Positions 33,650-41,120 of a stretch of DNA of 50,257 bases are shown here, one piece after another. How positions within the stretch are numbered: the stretch's first letter is position 1; each line of letters starts with the position of its first letter. A program made the translations under genes and the position numbers. Origin of the DNA: JAUXFS01 sp050329575 (GTDB lineage Bacteria; Pseudomonadota; Alphaproteobacteria; Rhodospirillales; Defluviicoccaceae); assembly GCA_050329575.1 (NCBI GenBank), contig JBHJOP010000055.1:1-50257 (forward strand), written 5' to 3'. The notes under the pieces are model-generated. The model did not search any database. It saw nothing but the letters and a program-made list of their open reading frames with translations, and was not told where the DNA came from.

Positions 33650-34990
33650 TCACCTCGAGGCCGAGACCGTGGTTCTCGCGATCTGCGGTGCCGTCGCGTC
33701 GCCCGTGCGCTCGCCGCCGGCAGGCAACTCCGACAGGCGATAGGCGAGCGTCGCCGCCACGTAGATCAAGAGTGCCACCGATACCGACAGGGCGACGACC
33801 AGCCACTCGGTCGGCGACGGGACATAGGAGATCAGTTCCGCCTTCGATTGTCCCTTGAACAACGGAACCAACTGGCCGGCGGTGATGAACTCGTAACGCC
33901 CGATGTACACGCCGACGATCACCGCTAACCCGGCCAGGGCCTGCAGACCAGGCCGGATTCGCAGCCGGGGCGACAGCAGCAGGATCGCCGGGACCACGAA
34001 CCCGACCGCGATCTCGGCATAGAACAGCGGCGAAGCGACGATGTGGTGATAGACCTGGAGACCGTCGGCATTGCTCCACAAACCCGTGATCATTCGTGAC
34101 GCGTAGGCGAAGGCATAGACGGTGAGGGTGACCAGCAGGATCAGCGGCAGCACCCGCGCCATCAGGTACTGCAGCCGTCGCGGCATGTTGCGGTGATCGA
34201 AGCCGTGACCGAGGTTGACCAGGACCATCATCAACGCGACGCCGATCAGGAACGATGCCAGAAGGAAGTACAGCGGCAGCACCGGCGAATACCAGAACGG
34301 GCGCATCGACATCATGCCGTACATCAACCCCTGGGTGATCAGCGCCAGCAGGGCGGCTACGAAATGGGCGATGCTGAGCGCCCGGCCGGCGGTGCCGGGG
34401 CCGCCGGGTGCGAAGGTGCGGTAGAGGGTGACCACCAGCAGCCCGAGATAGGTGAAGTAGAATGCCCCCATCCAGAACATCGGCGATGACATCTGCATGT
34501 TGAGCGGGATCGCATAGCCGAGGAACGGCTGGCCGAGTTCCAGCCACAACGAGATCATCGCCGCGATGATGGTGGCGATGGCGAGGGCGAGGCTGCGCCG
34601 CACCAGCGGACGGAGCACCCGCACTCCGAACCCGAGGGAGAGCGTGGCGATGAAGCTCAGCCCGAACGAGGCGAGCGCCCAGAAGGCGTAGTTGGCGATC
34701 AGCAGCCCCCACATCATGTCGGTTCCGGTGTTGTAGACCACGTGCCCTTCGGCAAGCACGTTGTAGAAGCCGATCAGTCCGGCGAGCAGACCGAAGAACG
34801 CCGCCGTCGCCAAGTGAATGCTGCCGCTTCGGCCGGCGCCCGCCACGGTCGAGGTATCGTGGTCGTCGTCGCGTTCGTCGTCGGTGATGCCGCTGAAGTC
34901 CAGGGTCGGCGAGAGATAGGCGGTGCCACCCGGCCTTCCGACATCGCTCAGTCCAGGCCCCATGGATCCGTCGCCGCTATTCGCCGTCAT
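33650..34990 (-). CDS. NrfD/PsrC-family membrane quinone-interacting subunit
   Basis: This 446-residue protein has a polar N-terminal extension of about 55 residues and then about nine to ten transmembrane helices (ATAAFFGLLAGLIGFYNVL, MMWGLLIANYAFWALASFG, SPMFWMGAFYFTYLGLLVV, and others), the pattern of NrfD/PsrC subunits that exchange electrons with the quinone pool. No heme ligands are needed in this family. It is placed between the ferredoxin subunit (2-nt gap) and the TorD gene (4-nt gap). Confidence 0.92.
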   Translation of the reverse strand: MTANSGDGSMGPGLSDVGRPGGTAYLSPTLDFSGITDDERDDDHDTSTVAGAGRSGSIHLATAAFFGLLAGLIGFYNVLAEGHVVYNTGTDMMWGLLIANYAFWALASFGLSFIATLSLGFGVRVLRPLVRRSLALAIATIIAAMISLWLELGQPFLGYAIPLNMQMSSPMFWMGAFYFTYLGLLVVTLYRTFAPGGPGTAGRALSIAHFVAALLALITQGLMYGMMSMRPFWYSPVLPLYFLLASFLIGVALMMVLVNLGHGFDHRNMPRRLQYLMARVLPLILLVTLTVYAFAYASRMITGLWSNADGLQVYHHIVASPLFYAEIAVGFVVPAILLLSPRLRIRPGLQALAGLAVIVGVYIGRYEFITAGQLVPLFKGQSKAELISYVPSPTEWLVVALSVSVALLIYVAATLAYRLSELPAGGERTGDATAPQIARTTVSASR

Positions 34991-34992
34991 GG

Positions 34993-35754
34993 TCAGCTCT
35001 CCCTGGTCACGGCCGCGCGCGACGACGGTACGCCGACGCTGTCACCGGTGAGGTAGTAGACGTGTGGCTTGTTGCCGGTATGGTCGAGTAGCCGGCCGCC
35101 GCGCTTTTCCGCGATCAGTTGGCGAACGCGACTGCTTGGATTGTCGAGATCGCCAAAGTATCGCGCGGTCGGCGGACAGGTGACGACGCAGGCCGGAACG
35201 AACGGGCGGAGCTCCGGATCGTCGGGGTCGAGATCCGCCACGCCGGCCGGCGCCTTGCTCACCCGATGGTAGCAGAAGGTGCATTTCGAGACGACGCCGC
35301 GGGGCTGGATGCCGACGCCCTTGCTCCAGTCCTCCTGATCGTCCGGCATCCGGTAGGGCGGATCCCACGAGCGTTTGCCGGTCGAGGCGAAGACCACCCT
35401 CAGATCCGGCGCGACCTCTGGTTTCTCGTCGGTGAAGAAGCGCACGCCATAGGGACAGGCGATCATGCAGTACTTGCAGCCGATGCACTTGTTCCAGTCG
35501 ATGAGGACGAAGCCGTCCTTGGTCTGGTAGGTCGCGCGGGTCGGGCAGACATCCATACAGGAAGCATTCTCGCAGTGCATGCAGGGACGCGGGAACCAGC
35601 TCATCCGCCCGCTCGGGTACTCGCCTTCGACGTAATAGACCACGTCCTGCCATTTCTCGGCCGGCAGGCGACTGTTCTCCATGCTGCACGCGGTGGTGCA
35701 GGACTGGCAGCCGGTGCACTTCTCGAGGTCGATGACCATGCCCCACGTCGTCAT
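34993..35754 (-). CDS. Four-cluster ferredoxin subunit (PsrB/DmsB/TtrB-like)
   Basis: The 253-residue electron-transfer subunit has sixteen cysteines in four [4Fe-4S] motifs: C13/16/19/23, C58/61/66/70, C90/93/96/100 and C158/161/189/193. It would connect the molybdopterin subunit with the NrfD-type membrane subunit. It has no signal peptide and is expected to be exported with the Tat-dependent partner. The ATG at 35754 overlaps the stop of the catalytic gene by 4 nt. Confidence 0.94.
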   Translation of the reverse strand: MTTWGMVIDLEKCTGCQSCTTACSMENSRLPAEKWQDVVYYVEGEYPSGRMSWFPRPCMHCENASCMDVCPTRATYQTKDGFVLIDWNKCIGCKYCMIACPYGVRFFTDEKPEVAPDLRVVFASTGKRSWDPPYRMPDDQEDWSKGVGIQPRGVVSKCTFCYHRVSKAPAGVADLDPDDPELRPFVPACVVTCPPTARYFGDLDNPSSRVRQLIAEKRGGRLLDHTGNKPHVYYLTGDSVGVPSSRAAVTRES

Positions 35755-38246
35755 GACAGTTTCCTCCCGTCGGCCGGCTCGATCGTGACGAGGCCGGTGT
35801 AGTAGCAGGCAAGCCCGGAGATCGGATCGGAGACGTTGGCGGTGACTTCGCTACTGTTGCCGGGCATCCGTCCGAGGGCCCAGCGGCCCTGCGCCCAGTG
35901 ACCGTGCTCCATCGGCAGCACCAGGGTATCGGGACGTGCGGGCGGGAAGTAGCGGGCGACGGCGACGATGCTGCCGACCTCGGAGGTGATCCGCACCCGA
36001 TCGCCGTTGCGGATGCCGCGCGTCCGCGCCGTCTCCGGATGGATTTCCAGATAGACCTGATTGAAGCCGCCGACCGATGGTTGTGCCAACGCGATCGCGT
36101 GGGGGATGTTGCCGCTGCGCCCCTCGGCATGCATCGGCACCTTCGGCGTGACCAGATGCAGATCGCCGCCGCCGGTATAGCGAGGCGGAACCCACTGAAT
36201 CAGGCCGACCCGATCACGGGCGACGTCGAGTTCGCGGGCGATATAGTCTGCGTTCTTGTCGAGGAACGCCGACCGCATCTCGAACTTGCCGGACGGCGTT
36301 TTCAGCAGCTTCTTGCCGACCTCCTCGGCGCTCATCGGACGGTGGTAGCCGCGGCCATCCCATTCCAGGAACTCACCGCGGATCTGCCGCCACGGATAGG
36401 GCTTCCTGTACCACACGCCCTTCTCGACCCAGCTCTCGAAGCTGTCGACGCCGTTGTCGCCGGGCTGCTTCTCGAAGCCCTTGGCGAGGTGGCGGAGCAC
36501 GTTCTCGGTGTTGTCGAGTGCTCGGTAGTAATCCCCCATCGGGCCCCGCATGCGTTTACCGATCTCGATCAGGACGTCGCCATAGACCTTGGTGTCGTAG
36601 AGCGGGGCGACCGCCGGGCTGCGGATCTGGGTCAGCGCCCAGCCCTGGAAAGGATAGGTCGGGGCGTCCTGCAGCCGTTCCAGGTAGGTGTGGTCGGGAA
36701 CGACGATGTCGGCGAAAAGGGCCGTCTCGCCCGGGAACGGCGAGGTTTCGATCACGAAGGCTGTCTGAAGGGCCTCTTCCCAGACCTGGGGATTTGGTGC
36801 CGTCCAGATCGGGTTGGTCAGATAGAACATCACCGTGTCGAGCGTATAGGGGTCACCGGCGAGATGGTTCTTGGCGACCTCCTGCATCATCGTCTTGGCC
36901 ATCGGCCAGCGGGCGGTGCCGGCCATGTCGATCCGCGGATGCTTGCCGCCGGCCGACCTGGCGTAGTCGTCGAGGAAGTCCTCGTGGTTCACCGGCAGTG
37001 GGCCGTAGGCAGGCCCCAGCTGGTACATCAGTCCACCCTCGGCGAACAGGCTGCCGGAGAGTGCGTTCAGCGCATGGATCGCCATGCCGCTGTAGACGCC
37101 GTTGGTGTGCGAGGTCGGTCCGCGCTCCATGATCGCCATCGCCGGGCGGGTGGTGCCGAACTCGCGGGCGACAGCGACGATGCTTTCGACGGGAATCGTG
37201 GTGATCGCGGCGGCCCACTCGGGCGTGCGATCCTTGATCTCCCGGTTCCACCATTCGGCAAGGCCCGCGACCCAGCGCTCTTGGAAGCTCTGGGGGTCGA
37301 TCGTCTCGCCGCTGCGGAAGTGGTTGACGCCGTCCACGAAGTCGCCGACGAACGGCCTGTCCCAAAGACCCTCGGTCAGCATCACGTGGGCGATGGCGAG
37401 CGCCAGCGCGCCGTCGGTGCCCGGCTTGATGTAGAGCGCGCGGTCGGCGGCGGCGCCGGTCGGCGTGAGACGGACGTCGATGACCGTGACCCGGGTCTTC
37501 GGGCTCTTGGTCCGCATGTGGCCCCAGGCCTGCATGTTGTAATTGAAGGGACGGAAGCTCTCGAGGAAGCCGGCCCCGAAATTGAGGATGTAGTTGGTGT
37601 TCCGATAATCGTAGGCGTTGTAGGAGTCGTTGCCGTCGGTGGCCATCTTGGCGCGCTTGCTGCCTTCGGCACACATCGAGGCATGGCCGATGGCGATGTT
37701 GGGCGATCCGTAGAGCTTGCCGAAGGTGCCCTGCAGGCCGGCGCAGGACGCACCCCAACCACGCCCGTAGAGAACGGCGAAGCGGTGCGATTCACCCCGG
37801 TCGCGTAACGCTTGCAACCGTCCGGCAATGGTGTCGAGCGCCTCGTCCCAGGTGATCGGCACGAACCGAGGATCCTCGTTCCGCCCCTTCTTGGGATTGG
37901 TCCGCTTCATCGGCCCCTTGAAGCGATCCGGATCGTAGAGGACGTAGGTGCCGAGGTGGCCCTTCGGACACAGCTTGCCGTTGGAGATCGGGTGGTCGAG
38001 GGAGCCGTACATGGCATGCACGCGATCGCCGGTCACGTGAACGTCGATGCCGCAGCGCGCCGGGCACTGGTGGCAAATGTTCTTGACCACCCTTGTCGCT
38101 GCCGCCGGGGCGCCGGCGCTGGCGGGCGACGGCGTCAACAGGCCATGCAGCCCGCGCCCGCCGGCGCCGATCGCGCCAGCCGCACCGAGGGCGGTGGTCG
38201 CCTGGAGAAAGCGACGTCTGGTTGGAGCCGGGCTCGATCCGTCCAT
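35751..38246 (-). CDS. Tat-exported molybdopterin oxidoreductase catalytic subunit
   Basis: This 831-residue member of the DMSO-reductase superfamily has a Tat signal (TRRRFLQATTALGAAG), an N-terminal [4Fe-4S] site (C58, C61, C65, C93) and the likely Mo ligand C192 in GHASMCAEGSKRAK. NPKKGRNEDPRFVPITWDEAL places it near the Psr/Phs/Ttr/Arr/Arx branch. Length fits arsenate/arsenite enzymes (~830-850) better than TtrA (~1000). The gene order FeS-Mo-FeS-NrfD-TorD resembles arxB2-A-B1-C-D, but the pocket sequence differs from what I recall of ArrA/ArxA, and no arsenic genes are nearby. The substrate (sulfur or arsenic oxyanion) is unassigned. ATG 38246 follows AGGGAGG. Confidence 0.9.
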   Translation of the reverse strand: MDGSSPAPTRRRFLQATTALGAAGAIGAGGRGLHGLLTPSPASAGAPAAATRVVKNICHQCPARCGIDVHVTGDRVHAMYGSLDHPISNGKLCPKGHLGTYVLYDPDRFKGPMKRTNPKKGRNEDPRFVPITWDEALDTIAGRLQALRDRGESHRFAVLYGRGWGASCAGLQGTFGKLYGSPNIAIGHASMCAEGSKRAKMATDGNDSYNAYDYRNTNYILNFGAGFLESFRPFNYNMQAWGHMRTKSPKTRVTVIDVRLTPTGAAADRALYIKPGTDGALALAIAHVMLTEGLWDRPFVGDFVDGVNHFRSGETIDPQSFQERWVAGLAEWWNREIKDRTPEWAAAITTIPVESIVAVAREFGTTRPAMAIMERGPTSHTNGVYSGMAIHALNALSGSLFAEGGLMYQLGPAYGPLPVNHEDFLDDYARSAGGKHPRIDMAGTARWPMAKTMMQEVAKNHLAGDPYTLDTVMFYLTNPIWTAPNPQVWEEALQTAFVIETSPFPGETALFADIVVPDHTYLERLQDAPTYPFQGWALTQIRSPAVAPLYDTKVYGDVLIEIGKRMRGPMGDYYRALDNTENVLRHLAKGFEKQPGDNGVDSFESWVEKGVWYRKPYPWRQIRGEFLEWDGRGYHRPMSAEEVGKKLLKTPSGKFEMRSAFLDKNADYIARELDVARDRVGLIQWVPPRYTGGGDLHLVTPKVPMHAEGRSGNIPHAIALAQPSVGGFNQVYLEIHPETARTRGIRNGDRVRITSEVGSIVAVARYFPPARPDTLVLPMEHGHWAQGRWALGRMPGNSSEVTANVSDPISGLACYYTGLVTIEPADGRKLS

Positions 38247-38260
38247 TTCAACCTCCCTGG

Positions 38261-39466
38261 TCACGCACGGGGTGGATCCTGATCGCGGGTTGCCGCGTGG
38301 GGATGTGGTGGCGAGATCGGGACCGGCGGCGGTACCGCGCCGGCAAACCGGAACGCCGCCGCCTGGGCGAACGCCCTCGTCTTGCGGCAGAAGAAACAAA
38401 GCGTCTCGCTGCCCGCCTCGGCGAACGGGCGGCCGCAGCCGTCGCAGGCGCGCAGCGGATGGCGCCTCAGCACGCGGCGACGATCGGGGCTCGCGGGGGG
38501 CGGTCCCGCCGGGGCCAGCGCGACCGCCTGTTCGGGACAATGGCGGACACAGGCGCCGCAGGCGATGCAGCGAACGGGATCGAACGTGAGCGAAACGGTG
38601 GTCACATCGGATCCGGCGGCGAGGGCACCGGTCGGGCAGACGGCGACGCAGACTTGATGGTTGCAGCACCGTTCATCGACGTCGAGCGAAGGATAGAAGG
38701 AGGAGGAGGCGACCGGTCCATCGAAGCGGTCGGCGATCCGCGTCAGCGCCGAGGCGGCGCGGAAGCGGGCGATCGGTTCAATGGGCAACCCGTTCGACAG
38801 CGGCGGCATCGGCGCGTCATCGGGCCTGGCCGGGGCCGTGGCGGAACCGCGGAGGCTTCGGAGCAGCGCCCTCCGGGCGGGCGCCGCGACGTCGTCCATG
38901 CCATCGCTCCTGGCCGGGTCGCGTCGGCCGCCCGAGGTGCGGATGACCAGGGTCGGCGCGAGGTCCGGCCGGCCCATTTCCTCGAACAGGACGGCGACCC
39001 GCTGCAACGCGGTTCGGGCCGGATGCGGGGTGCCGCCGGCCGGGCAACTCGCGCACCAGCCGCGATCGATCAGGTGGATCGGCCTCGTTCCGGCGGCGAG
39101 GCGGAGCTCGAGCAGATCATCGGGGGCGAGACCGCCGAGGCAGGGGACACGGACGGCTGTTGCGGGCAGGGCGGCCACCGCCACGCGCCGGCACTCGACG
39201 GAGATGGCCTCTGCCGTGTCGTCGTCGCGGATGTCCGGCCGATATCCGGAGGCCTCGATGGCGCCTGTCGGACAGACGACGGCGCAGCGGCCGCAGCCGA
39301 CACACCGCTGGTCGGCGGTGACGCGGCGGTCGCCGAGGCGGAGGGAGTCCCGTGGGCAGACGGAGAGGCATGCCTCACAGGCGATGTGCGGCGCCCAGAC
39401 GGCGAGGCAGCGCTCCGACCGATAGGTGATGGAAGTCCTGTGCCAAGCGCACGCGCCAGCCGCCAC
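38261..39466 (-). CDS. Polyferredoxin-type 4Fe-4S protein with zinc ribbon
   Basis: The 401-residue soluble protein has two pairs of ferredoxin motifs: near the N-terminus (C30/33/37 and C55/58/61/65) and at 267-310 (C267/268/273/277 and C300/303/306/310). Between them is a segment with RVPCLGGLAPDDLLE and WCASCP, vaguely like hydrogenase iron-sulfur (MvhD-type) domains. A C-terminal zinc ribbon has CDGCGRPF and CFFCRKT. It has no signal peptide, so it is likely cytoplasmic. It is first in the molybdoenzyme operon, with a GTG start at 39466 behind GGGAGGAAG. A role in cofactor/cluster maturation or electron input is inferred. I do not recognise the exact family. Confidence 0.82.
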   Translation of the reverse strand: MAAGACAWHRTSITYRSERCLAVWAPHIACEACLSVCPRDSLRLGDRRVTADQRCVGCGRCAVVCPTGAIEASGYRPDIRDDDTAEAISVECRRVAVAALPATAVRVPCLGGLAPDDLLELRLAAGTRPIHLIDRGWCASCPAGGTPHPARTALQRVAVLFEEMGRPDLAPTLVIRTSGGRRDPARSDGMDDVAAPARRALLRSLRGSATAPARPDDAPMPPLSNGLPIEPIARFRAASALTRIADRFDGPVASSSFYPSLDVDERCCNHQVCVAVCPTGALAAGSDVTTVSLTFDPVRCIACGACVRHCPEQAVALAPAGPPPASPDRRRVLRRHPLRACDGCGRPFAEAGSETLCFFCRKTRAFAQAAAFRFAGAVPPPVPISPPHPHAATRDQDPPRA

Positions 39467-39882
39467 GTCTTCCTCCCGGTTCGCTTTTTATTAGTCTCTA
39501 TCGCGGGGGATCACCCGACTCGTCGGGTTTCCCAGCCTGCCTGCTTGTGCGCACCCCTAATGCGCAATATTCTTATCAAGGATGGAAAAACTCACTCCAT
39601 CCCATCATTACGGGTAGTGTTTCTCTCTTTGCGAAAAAACGCAAGCAGTTTTTTCGCATGATTCCAGCTTCAGCGTGCGGCTATACTTTGCGAGCCGTTT
39701 TCATTTGCAGGGCTGGAGGTATTTGTCGCGAGTGCGAAACCAAGTTCTCGACACTTCTCCGCCCCACCGACACACGGGGTTTTACGGTGGACACCGCGCG
39801 CTGGTGGATCGAACCATGCCATCCCTTCCGGGGGCCTTGGCCGGCCACCTCTCGTCCCGGCCATCCGGTCGGGCGGTTTCGC
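39467..39882 (-). promoter_or_regulatory. Dyad-rich leader / promoter region of the molybdoenzyme operon
   Basis: This 416-nt gap is much richer in AT than its flanks and holds no convincing gene. Reading toward the operon, dyads lie at 39630-39658 (10 bp, TGCGAAAAAA with TTTTTTCGCA), 39580-39602 (GGATGG with CCATCC), 39548-39566 (TGCGCA twice, 7 nt apart) and 39513-39528 (ACCCGA with TCGGGT), followed by the GGGAGG ribosome-binding site. A TATAG element on the minus strand near 39692 and a TTGAT half-site at 39575-39579 are possible promoter or FNR-type elements. A structured leader RNA or multi-operator region is inferred. Confidence 0.5.
39630..39658. promoter_or_regulatory. 10-bp A/T-tract inverted repeat
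   Basis: TGCGAAAAAA (39630-39639) and TTTTTTCGCA (39649-39658) are perfect complements around CGCAAGCAG. The AT-rich stem argues against a standard terminator. A regulator-binding dyad or a leader hairpin of the molybdoenzyme operon is more likely; it could also mark the 3' end of the small gene at 39883-40029. Confidence 0.6.
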
Positions 39883-40029
39883 TCAAACCACCAAAAGTCC
39901 ACCGACCAACAGCGCAAACGCTGCCACCACCATGGTCCCGAGGGCATAGATCGTCCCCGTCATCGCGTATCGGGCGATCGTTGCCCCAGCGTCGGTATCG
40001 ATAGCCGAACCGAAGCCCGTTCCTGTCAT
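39883..40029 (-). CDS. Small hydrophobic peptide (48 residues)
   Basis: A short frame starts MTGTGFGSAIDTDAG and ends in one transmembrane helix (TIYALGTMVVAAFALLVGG). It lies 5' of the molybdoenzyme operon on the same strand. ATG at 40029 is taken; an in-frame GTG at 40038 has a better-placed GGGAG upstream and would add three residues. I do not recognise the family, and translation is not proven. Confidence 0.45.
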   Translation of the reverse strand: MTGTGFGSAIDTDAGATIARYAMTGTIYALGTMVVAAFALLVGGLLVV

Positions 40030-40451
40030 CGTCTTCACCGCACCATCTCCCAAACCAAGAGGTTCATGTTCGTCGTGGCGACCACCGCCACACGCCGACC
40101 CGATCACAAAAAATCCCGAGTCCGACGCATGACCATAGCCCAGTTAGGGGAATAGACGGAATCGCGGATTTTGCAATGCAGCATTGCCGCAGGGTCATGG
40201 CTCCTCTGCCGCGTCATCGTCGGCGATGCCCGTGCACCCGCATCCGGTGCGCCCGGACAACGGCCCGTTCCGGAACGGCGCAGCGCACCGGCGGTCGCGG
40301 CCGGCTTCGTGGCCCCTCTGCAATCCATGGTGTCGCGGGCGCCTGTTTGCTGCTATCATGAACAGTCAACACGATGATCCTCAGGGCCCTAAAGGGCCCC
40401 GACGGACACCGAAAGCCATCGCTCACGGGCGTGGTCCCATTGGAGGTCGGA
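40030..40451. other. Intergenic region before the PEP-CTERM-type gene
   Basis: This 422-nt stretch shows no convincing gene. It contains a 15-bp odd palindrome GCAATGC-A-GCATTGC at 40173-40187 and a 6-bp hairpin GGGCCC-TAAA-GGGCCC at 40384-40399 in the probable 5' leader of the next gene. A GG-N10-GC pair (40337-40350, ending TTTGC) is only weakly like a sigma-54 promoter. Confidence 0.5.
40173..40187. promoter_or_regulatory. 15-bp palindrome, candidate operator
   Basis: GCAATGC and GCATTGC flank a single A, a near-ideal dimer-binding site. It lies between the divergent small peptide gene (start 40029) and the exported protein gene (start 40452). The same half-site pair, CAATGC/GCATTG, occurs with wider spacing at 26999-27017. 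Confidence 0.45.
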
Positions 40452-41093
40452 GTGTCGAGGTGGTTTACATCGCTGGCGGCGGTCGTGCTGGCCGTTGGCC
40501 TGGGGGGCGGCGGTGCCTCGGCGGCGTCGTTCTCGTTCTCGGGGACGTTCGCGAACGACGACGATGTCCGGCTGTTCGACCTGACGGTCGGCGACCTCTC
40601 GACGGTCACCTTGCGGACGTCCTCCTATGCCGGCGGCACCCAGGCCGACGGCACCGTGGTGGCGGCCGGCGGTTTCGATCCGATGATCGCGGTGTTCGAT
40701 GCGACTGGCCTGTTGCTCGCGCAGATCGACGACGGCCCAGCGGGCAGCGTCCCCGTCGATCCGGTCAGCAGCGGCGCGTTCGACGCCCTCCTCACGTTGC
40801 AGCTCGCCGCCGGCGCCTACACGGTCGCGGTGATGCAGTACGATAACGCCGCCAAGGGACCGAACCTGTCGGACGGGTTCGCGCAAGCCGGGCTGCCGTT
40901 CTTCACCGCCAAGTACCTGTGCGCGGCCGGCCAGTTCTGCGATCCGCTCGGCTTCAACCGCAGCAACGCCTTCGCGCTCGATGTCGCCGTCGAGAAGCAG
41001 ACACCGATCCCGCTCCCGGGCGCCCTGCCGCTGCTGCTGTCCGGGCTGGCCGGGCTCGGCGTCCTCGGCTGGCGCCGTCGCCGTTCGAACTGA
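40452..41093 (+). CDS. Exported VPLPA/PEP-CTERM-type protein (DVUA0089-like)
   Basis: The 213-residue product has a signal peptide (cleavage near ASAASFSF), a beta-rich domain like DVUA0089-family PEP-CTERM proteins (FSFSGTFANDDDVRLFDLTV, FDPMIAVFDATGLLLAQIDD, AGAYTVAVMQYDN), and a C-terminal sorting signal: PIPLPGALPLLLSGLAGLG followed by a W-RRRR tail. Such tails are processed by exosortases, and these systems are associated with exopolysaccharide production, consistent with the downstream cluster. GTG at 40452 has GGAGG 5 nt upstream; the ATG at 40374 would spoil the signal peptide. No exosortase is in the window. Confidence 0.88.
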   Translation: MSRWFTSLAAVVLAVGLGGGGASAASFSFSGTFANDDDVRLFDLTVGDLSTVTLRTSSYAGGTQADGTVVAAGGFDPMIAVFDATGLLLAQIDDGPAGSVPVDPVSSGAFDALLTLQLAAGAYTVAVMQYDNAAKGPNLSDGFAQAGLPFFTAKYLCAAGQFCDPLGFNRSNAFALDVAVEKQTPIPLPGALPLLLSGLAGLGVLGWRRRRSN

Positions 41094-41120
41094 CGCGACC
41101 CCGTCTCGACGGCCAACCGG

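Noticed and set aside
35751..38246. Naming the molybdoenzyme arxA (arsenite oxidase)
   Set aside because: Gene order and length are similar to arx, but the pocket region differs from ArrA/ArxA as I recall them and no arsenic-resistance or arxRSX-type regulatory genes are present, so no gene symbol is given.
39547..40155. A 202-codon plus-strand frame in the molybdoenzyme upstream region
   Set aside because: Composition is not protein-like, there is no ribosome-binding site or family motif, and it crosses the dyad-rich region and the opposite small gene.
40337..40350. Sigma-54 promoter for the PEP-CTERM-type gene
   Set aside because: GG and GC are at the correct spacing and TTTGC fits, but the -24 box (CGGGCG) matches the TGGCAC consensus poorly.
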